Shown piece after piece: positions 11,024 to 24,967 of a stretch of 64,000 bases of DNA. Each line of letters starts with the position of its first letter. The first letter of the stretch is position 1. This DNA is from Monilinia fructicola (taxonomy: Eukaryota > Ascomycota > Leotiomycetes > Helotiales > Sclerotiniaceae), in assembly GCA_008692225.1 (NCBI GenBank), contig VICG01000003.1:2411501-2475500 (forward strand), written 5' to 3'. A program made the translations under genes and the position numbers. A model generated the notes under the pieces. That model was not told the origin of the DNA, ran no database searches, and saw nothing but the letters and a program-made list of their open reading frames with translations.

Positions 11024-14000
11024 ATGGTCGCTGTTTCGACGAACGGGAGCGACCCGCAAAATGCCTTTACTCCTGTTATTGCGGCTTTAAATACCATGCG
11101 CGATGGTCAGCGGGGACAAAAGGAGGCAGCACATAGTTTTCTGGAGAGTTTCCAAAAGTCGGTAGGTTGTGTTTTCCAGCAACTTTGCGCCAGACTAGTT
11201 GTTATTGTTGTCACGGGCTTACTTTATTCGTAGGCAGAAGCATGGCAGGTTACGATCGGTATTCTATCATCAGACGCTGAGCCAGATGCGAAGCTCTTTG
11301 CGGCTACCACTCTGAGAGGAAAGGTATATGATGACGAACCCCACCTCTTCGTGTTAGATTCTAATCTTATAGATTACCTATGATGTTCAACAAATACCAA
11401 GCGACTCCTTACCAGCGCTCCGAAATCAACTATTGGAGCTCTTGAAAGTATTTGCGACTGGGCCACGACCGATTCGAATCCAACTATGCGTTTGCTTGGC
11501 CATTTTAGCTATACAGATGACAAATTGGAAGGATGTGGTTCACATGGTCGTATCAACATTGGGGAACTCCGCAGAAAGTCTCGCCTGCGTCCTAGATTTC
11601 TTGAAAGTTCTTCCCGAAGAAGTCACCGAGGGACGAAAAATCACTTTGACAGTATGTGGGCCGAAAAGCACCATTCCCGGAGCATGTGAAACGACGTGGA
11701 GTGGTCGAAATGTTATTGGGAATAATAAAGTCTAATGCGTCAATTAGGAAGAAGAGCTTCAACAGAGAACTCAGGAATTATTGGGAGATAATACCGCCCA
11801 AGTCGTACAATTGTTGATTGCATATGCACAATCGTCTGGTATGTAATCATTTCCCTAGATACAGTTGCGGGAGGCTAAGAAATACCATGCAGAATCAGCA
11901 GCGACAAACCCACAACTACTTGAAGTTGTCACATCCTGGCTTCGCGAGGTACCTGTTGCCGACATAGTCAACTCGCCTCTACTACCGGTAATATTTAATG
12001 CCTTGAACAACGACCGTTCTTTCGAAGCAGCAACAGAATGTTTGTGCTCTATATTTAAGGAGACTCGCGAGGTTGATGAATACATGCCTACCATTGAGAT
12101 ACTTCTACCACGTGTATTGGCTCTTCAGCCTCGAATTGCGCAAGCTGCTCAAGAGGAAGATTCAGAGCTGTTCAAGGGCTTTACTCGCATTTTTGCCGAA
12201 GCTGGTGAAGCCTGGGTTGTCCTGATTGCTCGTGAGCCCAAGGTTTTCCGACCTTTGGTTGAGGCGATTCTGGAGTGCACTCATAGAGATTTCGACAAAG
12301 ATGCGATTTCCCTTACTTTTATCTTCTGGTACGAGCTCAAGCTCTATCTCATTCTCGAGAGGTACATTGAAGCTCGTATGCAATACGTGGATGTATACTC
12401 TAGTCTTGTGGACATCATGATGAAGCATTTGGAGTTCCCTTCAGCAGATGGTGCAGACGAAACGGACTTATTCGATGGTGATAGGGATGCGGAGGAAAAG
12501 TTTCGGGAGTTCCGTCACCATATGGGAGACGTCCTCAAAGATTGCTGTGAGATTATGGGCGTCACTCCTTGCCTCACAAAGGTTTACGATGCTATTAAGT
12601 CGTGGATGGGCTCTTATGCTAGTCATGCAACTGAAACCTCTGTTCCACACTGGCAACAGCTTGAAGCGCCTCTCTTCGGCATGCGTGCAATGGGAAGATT
12701 GGTTGATAGAGATGAAGATATTATTCTTCCTCAGATCATTCCTCTCTTAGTTCAGATCCCTCACCACGAGAAACTTCGATTTGCAACTATTATGGTACTG
12801 GGCCGTTATACGGAATGGACTTCTAACCATCCAGAATTTCTCGAGTCTCAATTCCAGTACATTGTATCCTCGTTTACAACCGACTCGAAGGAAATTGTGC
12901 GAGCAGCTGCCATGGCGATGAAATTTATTTGCAGTGATTGCAAACACTTACTCGGTAGCCAAGTAGTACAATTACAACAGTTTTACGATCAAACTCTCGA
13001 CAAACTACCAGGAGTTAGTCAGGAAGAATTAACTGAAGGTGTTGCATCTGTTGTTGCTGTTCAGCCATCAACACAAACATATCAGCTCATGAAACTGTAT
13101 TGTGATCCATTGATGACTAGACTAATGGCCTTGGCAAACCAAGCTAGTGACGAGGAATCAAAGCTCAAAGTTGCTGGTAAGCATCTCAAACTACACAGAT
13201 CGGGCAACCTACTGACAAGGTTTAGATCATATGCAATTGATTACATTATTTATCCAGATTGTTACCCCTTGGATCGAGCCAAATCAGGACCACCCAGCTG
13301 TAAAATACTGTCAAGAAATCTTCCCCATCTTGTCGACTATTTTAGATTCATTTGTCACTTTCACTCCAATTTGTGAGAGAGTTTGTCGTACATGGAGATA
13401 TATGATCATATCATATCGCACATCAATGGCTCCACTCCTTCCTCAGATGGCCAACAAACTCGCACAAGGCTTCGCAGCGTCACGACAGGGATGTTTTCTC
13501 TGGGTCACTAGTGCTATATTGCGTGAGTTCTCGGAGGACCGAGAGCATGTCGACGAGCAAACTACAGAATCAATCTACACTTTCTTCGAAGCTCAATCGA
13601 CAGCGATGTTGAAGGCCATGACTGATCTTCCGCCTCAAGATCTCCCTGATGTTATCGAAGACTTCTATCGTCTCTTGCTTGATGCATTGCTTTACTACCC
13701 TCATAAGATGATTCGATCGCATCTGTTTACGCCAATATTCAGAGCCGCCATCGCCGCATTGGATCTTGAGCAACGCGAACCTCTATCTGCAGTCTTGCAC
13801 TATCTCCGAGATGTGATTAGCTACGGTGGTGATAATCCTTCGAGTTCAGCCTTGAGCATAAATCCACCCGAAATTCAGCAAGCAGTTCGACAGCTTATCC
13901 TTGCTAATGGTAATGAGTTGGTGAAGGGAATCATGAAAGGAATGATGATCAGCTTCCCGGGAGACTGCTTCACCGATGGCAGTGGCGTTTTGCTCGGCTT

Positions 14001-14256
14001 ATTCGAGATCCTGCCACAGGAAACTACCAGTTGGGTTGATGGCATACTACGCATGTTACCAGCTGGGACCGTGAGAGAGGCCGAGATCGACCGATTGATG
14101 AACAGCATTCGAGAAAAGCTAACCATTGGCCATGATGGTGTCCGAAAAGTTCGTAGCTTACTTCAAGACTTTACAAACACATATCGGAGACGTTACGTTG
14201 CCCCTAGGGATGGCTTGGGCCGACTCGAGGCCACTAGGTTTCAATATAATGGTTAG
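11024..14256 (+). CDS. MTR10: mRNA transport regulator Mtr10 / transportin-3-type importin beta
   Basis: Importin-beta family receptor (yeast Mtr10, animal transportin-3/TNPO3) that imports SR-like RNA-binding proteins and acts in mRNA and tRNA traffic. Six exons join: 11024-11161, 11234-11323, 11373-11651, 11748-11838, 11899-13176 and 13226-14256, giving about 968 residues, equal to the family length. The N-terminal region has the family pattern (HSFLESFQKSAEAWQV, then LFAATTLRGKITYDV), and HEAT-type helices continue to the end. Exon 5 has two possible AG acceptors (exon start 11893 or 11899), both in frame, differing by two residues. Intron 5 ends TTTAG at 13225, joining KVA to DHMQLITLFIQIV. 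The gene is divergent from SmE and shows no frame damage. Confidence 0.9.
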
Positions 14257-17200
14257 AGCCTTTCCTTTCGACAAACTTCGTACAGTCAGAGAGAGTCTTC
14301 ATATTCGACTTTCCGTTTTCAGTTGTTGCAATGGCATAGCGATTTGGTTGGTGGCTGGCGGGGATTCTCGTTTTCTTTGCCAGAAAATAGTCATAGGGTG
14401 TGAAAAAGACTCGGGACCAAAATCTCGAGTGGTCATCTTCGGACCGGAGTTGGGATAGCATGGGTGAGAATATTTTGGGTGCTTTTTATGTGAGGTCATG
14501 GACTAGTGAAGGCATGGGACAAATTTGAGTGGGATGCTACATAGCTTTTTTGCTGAGGTTGTGCTTCGTAGATGATTGTATGATGTGATTTGTGACTTGT
14601 GATGGCATGGAGAAATGACGGAGATATGATCATGGATGCAAAAGCTTTGGGGCTGAAGGTAGAAGCGTGGAATTCATGTTGTTTTGATGCGATATACCTT
14701 TAATATCGACTTCCAGGTTGTGTGTGATAGCGAGTGAATTGTGTTTGCTCATATTGTAGAATAGAACAATTCAATTATAGGATTCATGTACTCTGTGTGC
14801 AGCATGTGGATTATTTGTCTGTAGTTATATAACCATCTGAACTGATCAAGTATGTTGTACCTGCCGAGGGTAAGATAATAGTGTGTGCTAAATATCTGGG
14901 TAATCTTACAGTCCTAATCGCTCACGATACAAACGTATAAAGGCAGGTAGGTATTGGTGAGCTGCCATGTGTCTTGCAACACTCCAGGCCTTGGAAAATT
15001 GAATCCCTCCCCGATGGTTAGGCCTCTTCATTTGGCTGCCCGTACAATGAATGATTCAGAATATCATCACATCGTTAGCTATGCCACAAAGGTGTTCCCA
15101 TATTTCTAACGTTGGATCGACAGACAAGGTATAATTACCGATACCAATACCAATACCTGATCAAAATTTCCTTTTTGTAAACATCTAGGACATCTAAATA
15201 TCAACCACGAGCAGTTGCATCTCTCAAAACATGCACCAATCACATCTTCAGTTAAAGTAATAGGAAAAACACCATCCATCCCAAGAGCAGACTTCACCCT
15301 CAGTAACTATTGACGTCGACCCTGAGTTTTCACAATGGCACAGCTCGCTTAGTTGCCTTCATCCATGCATCCACCAGTGATCCATCCATCAATGATTTTG
15401 TTTCACCCTAGGTCCCCTCGCGAAAGTTACCATTATTCCACCCTCCATGAGCCTGATGATCCCACATCAGTCATCTGCATTCATTCAATCTAGCTCATAA
15501 CATCATGTCAGTGTAAGCCTCTGGGGTTCGAATCTGTTCACCTTGAAATATATCCTAGTATCTGGCACCTCACACATTAGTCAGAGGCCACCGCAGACTC
15601 TCTTTGTGCCATGCAAGCGCGCGTGAGCTTTGATTCTCTGCGATCAAGATAGCTCGAGCCAGGCTTGCTCTATAAGTGTACAGGCAAATTAAAGGAACTC
15701 GATTACACACGGTGATATCACATTTGCTGCAGGGATGAGCTCAAGATCGCACACGTCTCCAATGCTTCTAGTGCCTCTTCGCTGGCGGTGTTGGGCGTTA
15801 CTGGTCCGGGGACTGCCAAGGAAAGCACCGCACTTCCCAGTTGACGCGGGTGAACCTCTGGGTCATCCATTATATATCTCTTCGTCATCTCACTCTCAAA
15901 GACATCTCGGGAAAGAAGAATCCGAAACTCGTATACTGGATCTCAGTACCAGTCGGTGTACAGGAGAAGGATTGATGTACCATGGTGCAAAAGTAGAGTC
16001 TGGCCATGGGACCACGAATTTAAGCTGCAAGGTGCATGCGGCAGTCGATGACGATGATAATGATGACTTGGACGATGCATTCGAAAGATCTTTCTTTCTC
16101 CACCGAAATCTCACACGTCGAAAGGGATCCTATCACAATAGGAATAGGAACAAGCATGGTAGCAGAAGAACAGAAGATCCGCAAGCGCCTCTCCTGAACA
16201 ACCCAGCCCCACCATCTAGCGACCATTGGCCCGGAGAGCGAAAATACACATCGCCCATCGATACATATCCATAATACTACTCCCTCACAGCAAGCTTGCC
16301 CCAAGCTTCCCCTCCCATCCCAGCAAACAGACGAGTCGAACAGCACGGGGTGGGCATTCTGAATATCAATGGGGAGAAATTGCAAGAGCAAAAGTAGGGC
16401 TGCTGGGATGTACTCCCCAAATTACCAAGCTAAGATATATTCGAGGCTATGGAAATTCATGGGTACTGGCTACCGGCTGCGCACGATGGCGATGTTGCTG
16501 TTGTTTTTTTATGTTCCGTTGATGGGAGACAATGATCTGATAAAACAGATGACTCACGATTCTATGTAGCGGGCTAGATCAGAAGAGGAGTGAATGGGGT
16601 AATATCTTCTTGTGGGTATGGTTAGGGTAATCTAACGCAGCTTCAAGCAAATGACGGTTGGGGGATCGCCGTGATGTGAAGTTTATGGTATGGGTAGGAC
16701 GTGTCTGAGGAATTTCTGGTGAATCTGAGGGTTTGCACAGGAGTTGGGTTTCAAGAACGAGGCCATTCATAAGAAGGTTCAATTGCAGATACTGAAGAGT
16801 TATTCTGTATGGTAGATAAAACGGTCTACAGGACGCTCACTGCTCAAAGGGATTAAAAAGTACTTACCTGAATATGGAAGAAAAGAATTTCTAACCAAAC
16901 GTCACATATTATTACTTCACATCAACGCCTCAACATATTTTGTAAATTAATCATTTTCATTAAATAAATCCTATCATACAGTTCCGCCCAGTCAATCCCA
17001 ACCATTGCAAAGAATGTTACTTCAGCTTGGCCCCGACAAATGCCCTATACAGTCTGAAGTATAAATGAGTGCTGAAACATGGTATTTGAGCTTTTGAAAG
17101 AAAAACAAAAGGGAAAGGCTGCTGGGTACAGTGATGTGAATCATAGATCATCTCTGAAGACTTCTGTATCTTCCGTGGTATGAGCAGCACTTGTGAAAGG

Positions 17201-17453
17201 CAAATTGGGATATAATCGAAGACAGTATTCAAACAAATTGCACCATGAACTCCATGCTGACCATAACCATCGGTATGTCCATAACCAATGCCCAATCGGA
17301 GAAAGTCATCCACCCGTATGCCACAATCATGAAACCTTCATGTGATACACCCTTCTGTATGGAAACCAAGAAACGCCGAAAATGTTGCAGATATGAATCA
17401 GCAAGATGCACAAGTGGAAAGGAAATTCCTGAATAAGGCGAGAGGACAGTTCG
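14257..17453. other. 3.2 kb without a recognised gene
   Basis: Contains the MTR10 3' region and the 3' flank of the zinc-finger gene. The longest ORF is 15735-16274 (+, 179 codons), rich in Arg/His/Asp with no domain I recognise; it could be a lineage-specific gene or chance. No RNA gene or mobile element was found. Confidence 0.5.
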
Positions 17454-19860
17454 CTAGGTTGGTACTTGAGGAAGGAGAAGTCGTGAGATGTACCGCAACT
17501 CAAAGGAACGTGAGTCGGCTGGGTCAAAGAAGTATCTGACTTGTTTATCATGGACATCCGTAACTGTTGATATCTGGTTAACAATTGTGTTGAATTCCAC
17601 TGAGAAGAAAATACTTACAGGTAATTTGGACTTGCTCAAAGAAATCCCGAACATCCTGAGCAGATGTATCATCGACGGCAAGAACACCATTGTCTTGTCG
17701 AACAAAAGTCTTGGGTGGAACATCTCTCATTCTTAAAATAGTTTGAAGAACATTGATGAGATCATCACCTTGATTAGCAAAAGTTTGTGGTTGCTTTTCC
17801 AGCGGCCATTGCTCTTTGAAGTCTTCACCCCCTCCAGCACTTAAACAGCCAAGTGGACTTCTCTCGACACAGTTAAGAGTGATGAGAGCAATCAAAAACA
17901 AATGGAATGAGCCTTTTGAATTCTTGTGTAGCAATCGTCTCTCCAACTCGTTTAAGAGTTTCTTGCACATATCCGCAGCCTTTGTTTCCGCAGCGGCGTT
18001 GAGTTGAGTATGGATGAGAGCAAAAGCCCTCTCCGTTGAGAGAATAGCTTTGCTCTGACCAGCTTCCTCGCCTGGTAAAGTGGACTTGGCAGACATTTCC
18101 CATCGAATTTCAGAATCAACAAAAATGTGAACAATAGTCCACAATTCCAAAGCACAGCACATTAAATCCTCTTTGTTCTCTTTGTCTGGCTGGTGAATTG
18201 AAATATCCAAAGCTGTTTGAAGAGCAGTGCGAATAAAGTGAGAAGGTTCATTATCGATGAAGATTGGCATCATGCGCTTTGCATATGCTTCAAGCTTAGT
18301 GGCAAGATCGGCATTATCTGTGTCTAGAATATAGGATGTCAGGCCAGTCTCAATATCGTTAGCTTCGAGACATGGGAATGAAGCGAAGATGGTGGTTGCG
18401 GGAAAGTGTGATACTTCGATTAGGCATGCTGATGGGTGAAATGATGCCGAACCCTTTGCCGCAAGGACTTGATGATGTGAAAGTACGGTATGTAATTTGG
18501 CCGAGTATAGGCAAAGCTCCTGTGCACATCTGGTTCGGATGCATCCTGTCTTCCACAAACGAGCACTCTCAACCACCCTTGCAAGTTTCACAGGGATCTC
18601 CTGCCGTGCAAGGTTTCTTTAACATTCTGCAGCGAATACAAGAGCCAATCTTTCTGATGTCCGATACTTCCTTTCTGCGGTTCTCGTTGAATTTTCCCCT
18701 GACTTTTGGTTTGGTGGCCTTTTTGACCATTTCCGTACTCAGCACTGAATTCAGTGGTCATTGGGTTCATTGCAATTCGTTGATGATTCTTTGGACTTTG
18801 AGATTGAGGATTGTTGAACGTGTTCTCTGTATGGTTGTGTTCAGAGTAGATCATCTGACCCATGTGGGCCATTTGATCTTGTACCTGCATTGCTTGAGCC
18901 GCAGCTGATTGACTTGTGGGCATGGGGACATCCATCATCCAAGAATTCTGACCACCTTCAGGGCTTCCGTTGAACAAACGATCACCCATGACGGTGGCTT
19001 CGACAAGTTGGCGGCCAAGTTTATCGTCAGACAGCTTTCTCCTGTGCAGCAGCAGCATCTTCATCTAAGAGTTGGGGGTCAACCATTGATGGGATGAAGC
19101 GGGCAGCTGCTGCTGCAGTAGCAGCCATTGAGTGAGGAGATGCAGATTGGGAGCGACCAAGATTGAGTTCGTTACCATGGGCCTTCTGGTTGATACCTGC
19201 AAGAATGTTAGAATCCAGGTAGGTTTTCAAGTTGCCAATTTCACATACCCTTCTTGTCGCGCTGAGAGCGTGACTCGTAGCTCATTGGTGGATTGTCCAA
19301 TGTGTATTGCTCTTGTAGCTCAAGATCATTGTCCAGAGACATTGGTAATTGGTTGTCACCATGTGGCGAGCTTCCATTATGAAGACGTGGTTCCGACTCA
19401 GCCATGCGAACTCTTGACACTTCTGCCAGAGTTTCCAAGGCAGTCATACCTTGGAAAGGTGGTCTTTCACCACGGATAGGTGCTTGGCGGCCTCCAGTCT
19501 GAATGCTATTTGTTTGGGTTTGAGCTTGCTGTGGAAGATTAAATTCTAAAACCAGTCTCGCTCTTTCAGTTTCATTCACTGCAGGGCATTTGTTGAAATG
19601 CTTTACCAAGCCTTCACGTCTTCCTTTTGGAAACTTTTCACCACAAGCCCTACAAGTATGCTGGTACCTGTTGCTAGAGTCATTAAGTTTTGCGCCTCTT
19701 TGAAAATGCTGAAGAATTAACGCTGTTAATATTGATATGGTCAGTAAACATTCTTGTTCAGAAAGATCGGTGGAGGGTGACTCGAATTTTTGAGATCCTC
19801 AAATTAAAGATTTTAAGACAATTCAAACTGAAGGAACTTACGATCAGGCTTGCGACCCAT
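17454..19860 (-). CDS. Fungal zinc-finger/Zn2Cys6-like transcription regulator (frame-disrupted)
   Basis: Putative DNA-binding regulator. Exon 1 (19860-19842, MGRKPD) joins exon 2 (19722-19249) through a 119-nt intron, reading PLILQHFQRGAKLND and then a BED/C2HC-like finger, CRACGEKFPKGR...HFNKC. Exon 3 starts at 19196. Farther on, a Zn2Cys6-like cluster reads GSCIRCRMLKKPCTAGDPCE then TC, with the sixth Cys late (WKTGC). The C-terminal half is helical and ends ELRYISRLLLPQ. The frame must shift by +1 four times: near 19036 (AAA), 18741-18757, 18576 (GGG) and around the last donor at 17612-17622. Each shift connects family-like sequence on both sides, so the gene is recognisable but not open as given. 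Targets are unknown. Gene identity is by motif recognition only. Confidence 0.68.
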
Positions 19861-21430
<1,570 letters not shown>

Positions 21431-23315
21431 TTCTTAAAATCCTATATTAATCAACCTTATATCTTCTTTAAAAATGCTTTAAAACTATTAATATTAGTAT
21501 TAATAAAATCGCAAAAAGCTATAGAATAAATGCTGATATTTATAAATTCATTTAATAACTTTAATAAGTTTTATTAAACTTTTAAAATAAGGGATTATAT
21601 ACACTTTTAATATTAAGTAAATGATATTATTACAAAAATAAGTATAACTTTAATTGAAGATTAAAATTTTATTAAATAAATTAAAAGAAGATATTATATT
21701 AGAATATTTAGTTTATTATAAACTGATCCTGATATTGTAAGTGTTATTGTATTAAAACAATAAAAAATATAGACTAAAGAAGGGGGCAATAATTACATTG
21801 GGATTATATACATTTAATTAATAAAATTTCAATATATTTTAATAAAAACTATTATTTATAAAAGCTATTATCCTTTTTATATTATATGATAAATTTAAAC
21901 TGTTTTCAAAGATTTTTAATTTATTTATTTATAATTTTAATTAAGATTTTTTATTATTTTTTCTTTTAAGCTATTATAACCTTTTTATTTATAATTAAAA
22001 TAATCTTTTTTGCTTTAATTTAATTTTTAATATAATTTTATATATATTTTATAATGTTTAAATTGGAAGATTAAAATGGTTATATAACTCTAACTATATT
22101 AAAAAAATTAAAATACTTTGTAGTATACTTTAATCTATAAACCAATACACTATTTATTATAATTTAAATCTAAATCGGATAATAATAAATATTTCTCTTC
22201 TAATTCTTCTTTTTTTAAAGTTTATTAATCCATAATTTTAAATATAATATAAAGTATAATTTTATATATTTTAAATTAATTAATTTTATCTTTAATTTAT
22301 TCTTTTTTTTATATTATATTTTTTTTTTAAATAATTTTTGAATAAAATAGGCTTTTTATAATATTTTTTAATCCTTTTTTTTAATTTAGAATATATTAAT
22401 ATACTTTTTAATTTAATATAATATATTTCTTATCGTTTTTTTAGTCTTTTTAATATTAAATTAAGTTTATAATATAGGTTTTTATTATTTCTTAATATTT
22501 TCGTAAAAGATCTTTAGATTTATTTAATTTTTTAAAGGTTTTTTTTAAAGGTTTTAAAAGACTTTAAAGGCTTTTTTTATTTAAAAGTATCTATAAATTC
22601 AGTTTTTTAATATAATTGTTTTTATAATAGATTATTTAATGTTAAAATGAAAATATTTGTTAGGATTATACCAATAACTCTTTTTATTGTATTTAAAATG
22701 TTTATTAATCTAATTTATAAAATATATAGTTTTATAAATTATATACCAATAGATATTTAACAAATTATATACGCAATTTTTGTATTTTTATATTTAATTT
22801 AGGTTTTTTATCTTTTATTAATTAATGAATATAAAATTTATTTATTATTTTATAAAAAGTTAATAAAAAACAATTTAAATTTATCTTTTATATATATTAA
22901 ATATAAAGTTTATACTTAAACTCTTTTATTTTAACAATTTTTGATACAATCTCTTCTTTTTCAAATATTAAAAATTTGCGTTTTTTTGTTTTTTTTTTAA
23001 TAACAATCTTATAACGTTTTTAATAGATTTTAAAGATCTTTTATACTTTTTAATTTAAACTTTTATATTAAACAAGTTTTTTAATACTAATGATTAATTA
23101 ATTTTATAATAATCGATAATACAATTTTAAAGTATTTCGAATATATCAAAAATATAAATTCCTTTACGCATTTCAAAAGATATTTCAGTTTTTTTAGTTT
23201 TAAGTTCTAAAGAATAAATCCTTTTCGTATTGCAAGTTTTTCAAAGTATTTTTTATTAAAAAATATTAAGAATTAATTGAATTATTTATATTGTTGTATA
23301 GCATAAATACACGTT

Positions 23316-23377
23316 GTTGAGCATTATTTTAAGAATTTCACTTATTTTGCGTATGCCTCTTTTAAAACCCGCCTGAG
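23316..23377 (-). repeat. Right terminal inverted repeat of the decayed transposon
   Basis: Inverted copy of 21369-21430, followed by TA and a short leftover of the AAT array (TAATAATAAATATC). Confidence 0.88.
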
Positions 23378-23454
23378 TAATAATAAATATCATTTTTATT
23401 ACTATTATTAAACTAAGAATTTTAATAGAAGAAACAACTCGAGTATAACGTACT

Positions 23455-23900
23455 ACTCGAGTAGAATGTCCACGGGTCTTTAAAAAGAATTTAAGGAGTT
23501 TTAAATTATAGTAAGGAGAATTATTCTTCCGCAAATCGAGGGGCCAAAGCCAAAGCTTATACTCGAGTACAAGTATATGGAATAACGTTGAACATGGAAT
23601 ATAAATCTTAATCATGGATTAGTCAATCCATGGTCAATCCATGATTAGAAAAGTGTTTAGTTCAAAGCTGCAAAGCCTTTAAAAGGATTTTGAAAAAAGG
23701 ATTCGAGAAGCGCAGTGAGGAGAATATATTTTCCGGTATCGAGGGACCAGAGCCACCAGTGAGCCAAGGCTCGTTTATACGGAGTAGTAAGGTTACCTAG
23801 GTTACCTAGGTACAGTAGAACTATGTACATTGTACTCGAGTACAGTATGTACTCCATACAGTACAGCCAGCATGTGTGTTCACGGGTATCCATCCATATG
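23455..23900. repeat. Two diverged direct repeats, period about 200 bp
   Basis: Copy A (about 23474-23570) and copy B (about 23676-23770) share the order TTTAAAA-G-A-TTT, AGGAGAAT, a TCGAGGG(A/G)CC core and a CTCGAG motif. Their minus-strand translations resemble each other (LWLWPLDLRK versus WWLWSLDTGK, each followed by a leucine-rich run and FFLK/FFQN). This suggests remnants of a repeated sequence that was once coding-like. Confidence 0.5.
23609..23647. repeat. Palindrome with 12-bp arms
   Basis: TAATCATGGATT (23609-23620) is inverted as AATCCATGATTA (23636-23647), with a 15-base spacer that itself repeats GTCAATCCATG. Confidence 0.75.
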
Positions 23901-24967
23901 TATCACACTGCCAGTGTCCACGGGTATCAAATCCCAATAGGAATAGGAAACTTCTTCCGGAAAATACAACCTAAAGGCCGAAATTTCCACGGATTTAATA
24001 CGAAGTAACCCTAGTAACCCTAGGTTCAACCCATCAGACGAAAGTTTATTTACATGTGCTGGTGCTAAGAGTCTAAGACTGGCTGTAGGTTGTATCATTA
24101 CTCCTGTTCCTGTATACCGGTGTAAGCCACACCGATCGTCATTACAGCATCTCTCCTGAGTTTCTGCATGATGATTATCGAGATTAGGGTAATAAGGTTC
24201 ATGTAGGCTTACTGTATGTGGCATGTCGGCCTGCGCCGGGCAAGTTCCCTTTCTCCAACCAGGACAGCAGGCTGGCTAGGCAGGTTCGAGTATCCATGAT
24301 TGATTAAGAACGTTCATTATAACCTTTTCATTGTGGGGACGGGTATCGTTGCCCCAAAAAGGAAGTCCTCTCAAGAGTCAATCCAAGTTCATTTTAATCC
24401 TGCGGCACTTTTTGATTTCGTCCACTCATTGGGCACCGTGATACCAAATTTCGACTTCCTAGTGGTCGATTATAGATTGTATGCAAGGCATCTATCTATC
24501 TGCACGCACACGGAGATGAATGCAATCGTGGGGTAGAAGGGTCCGATGACATGCTGTAGAACCTCAAAGGAGGTACAAGCCCCGATGCAGATGCTGTCGA
24601 TTCGTGGAAGGTAGTTAATAAAGCCTCGTCAAGAGATTGATGCTTGGCGCTGATCATTGGTGCTTTTACAAATTGTAAAAGTAGCCGGATAACATGATTG
24701 TTCTTAGCACCCCTCAGTGCCCCTGTCAATCCTGCTAATCTTGCCAGTATGGATCAATGCTTGCTTGACAAGAGACCATTTCGTGTACCACGCGATTTGG
24801 TTGAAAAGTATATGTTTTGTTCTCCATTTCTAATTCAGGCAGGGACATTTCGGTGATACCCACCATCTTTATCACCCTTCGCCAGACCTTTACTTATAAA
24901 AGGTACTGCCCAAATGGTTGGGGGAATGAAGGGTTACATCCTTCTTCACGTCTGGTAATCGCTCAAC

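Larger units (their letters stand above)
23378..24967. other. Repeat-rich flank without a recognised gene
   Basis: Holds diverged direct repeats (next entry), a palindrome, several CTCGAG-containing motifs and a GGTTACCTA duplication at about 23791. Short ORFs at 24300-24536 and 24496-24729 have no recognisable features. The last few hundred bases are the promoter of the phosphodiesterase gene. Confidence 0.5.

Noticed and set aside
15515..15540. GGGGTTCGAATC looking like a tRNA T arm
   Set aside because: The flanks do not form a T stem, and no acceptor or anticodon arm could be built around it.
15735..16274. 179-codon plus-strand ORF as a gene
   Set aside because: No domain or splice pattern supports it and composition is irregular; kept only as a note in the intergenic entry.
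24000..24025. AACCCTAGTAACCCTAGG as a telomere-like tract
   Set aside because: Only two imperfect units and not TTAGGG; better explained by local repeat decay.
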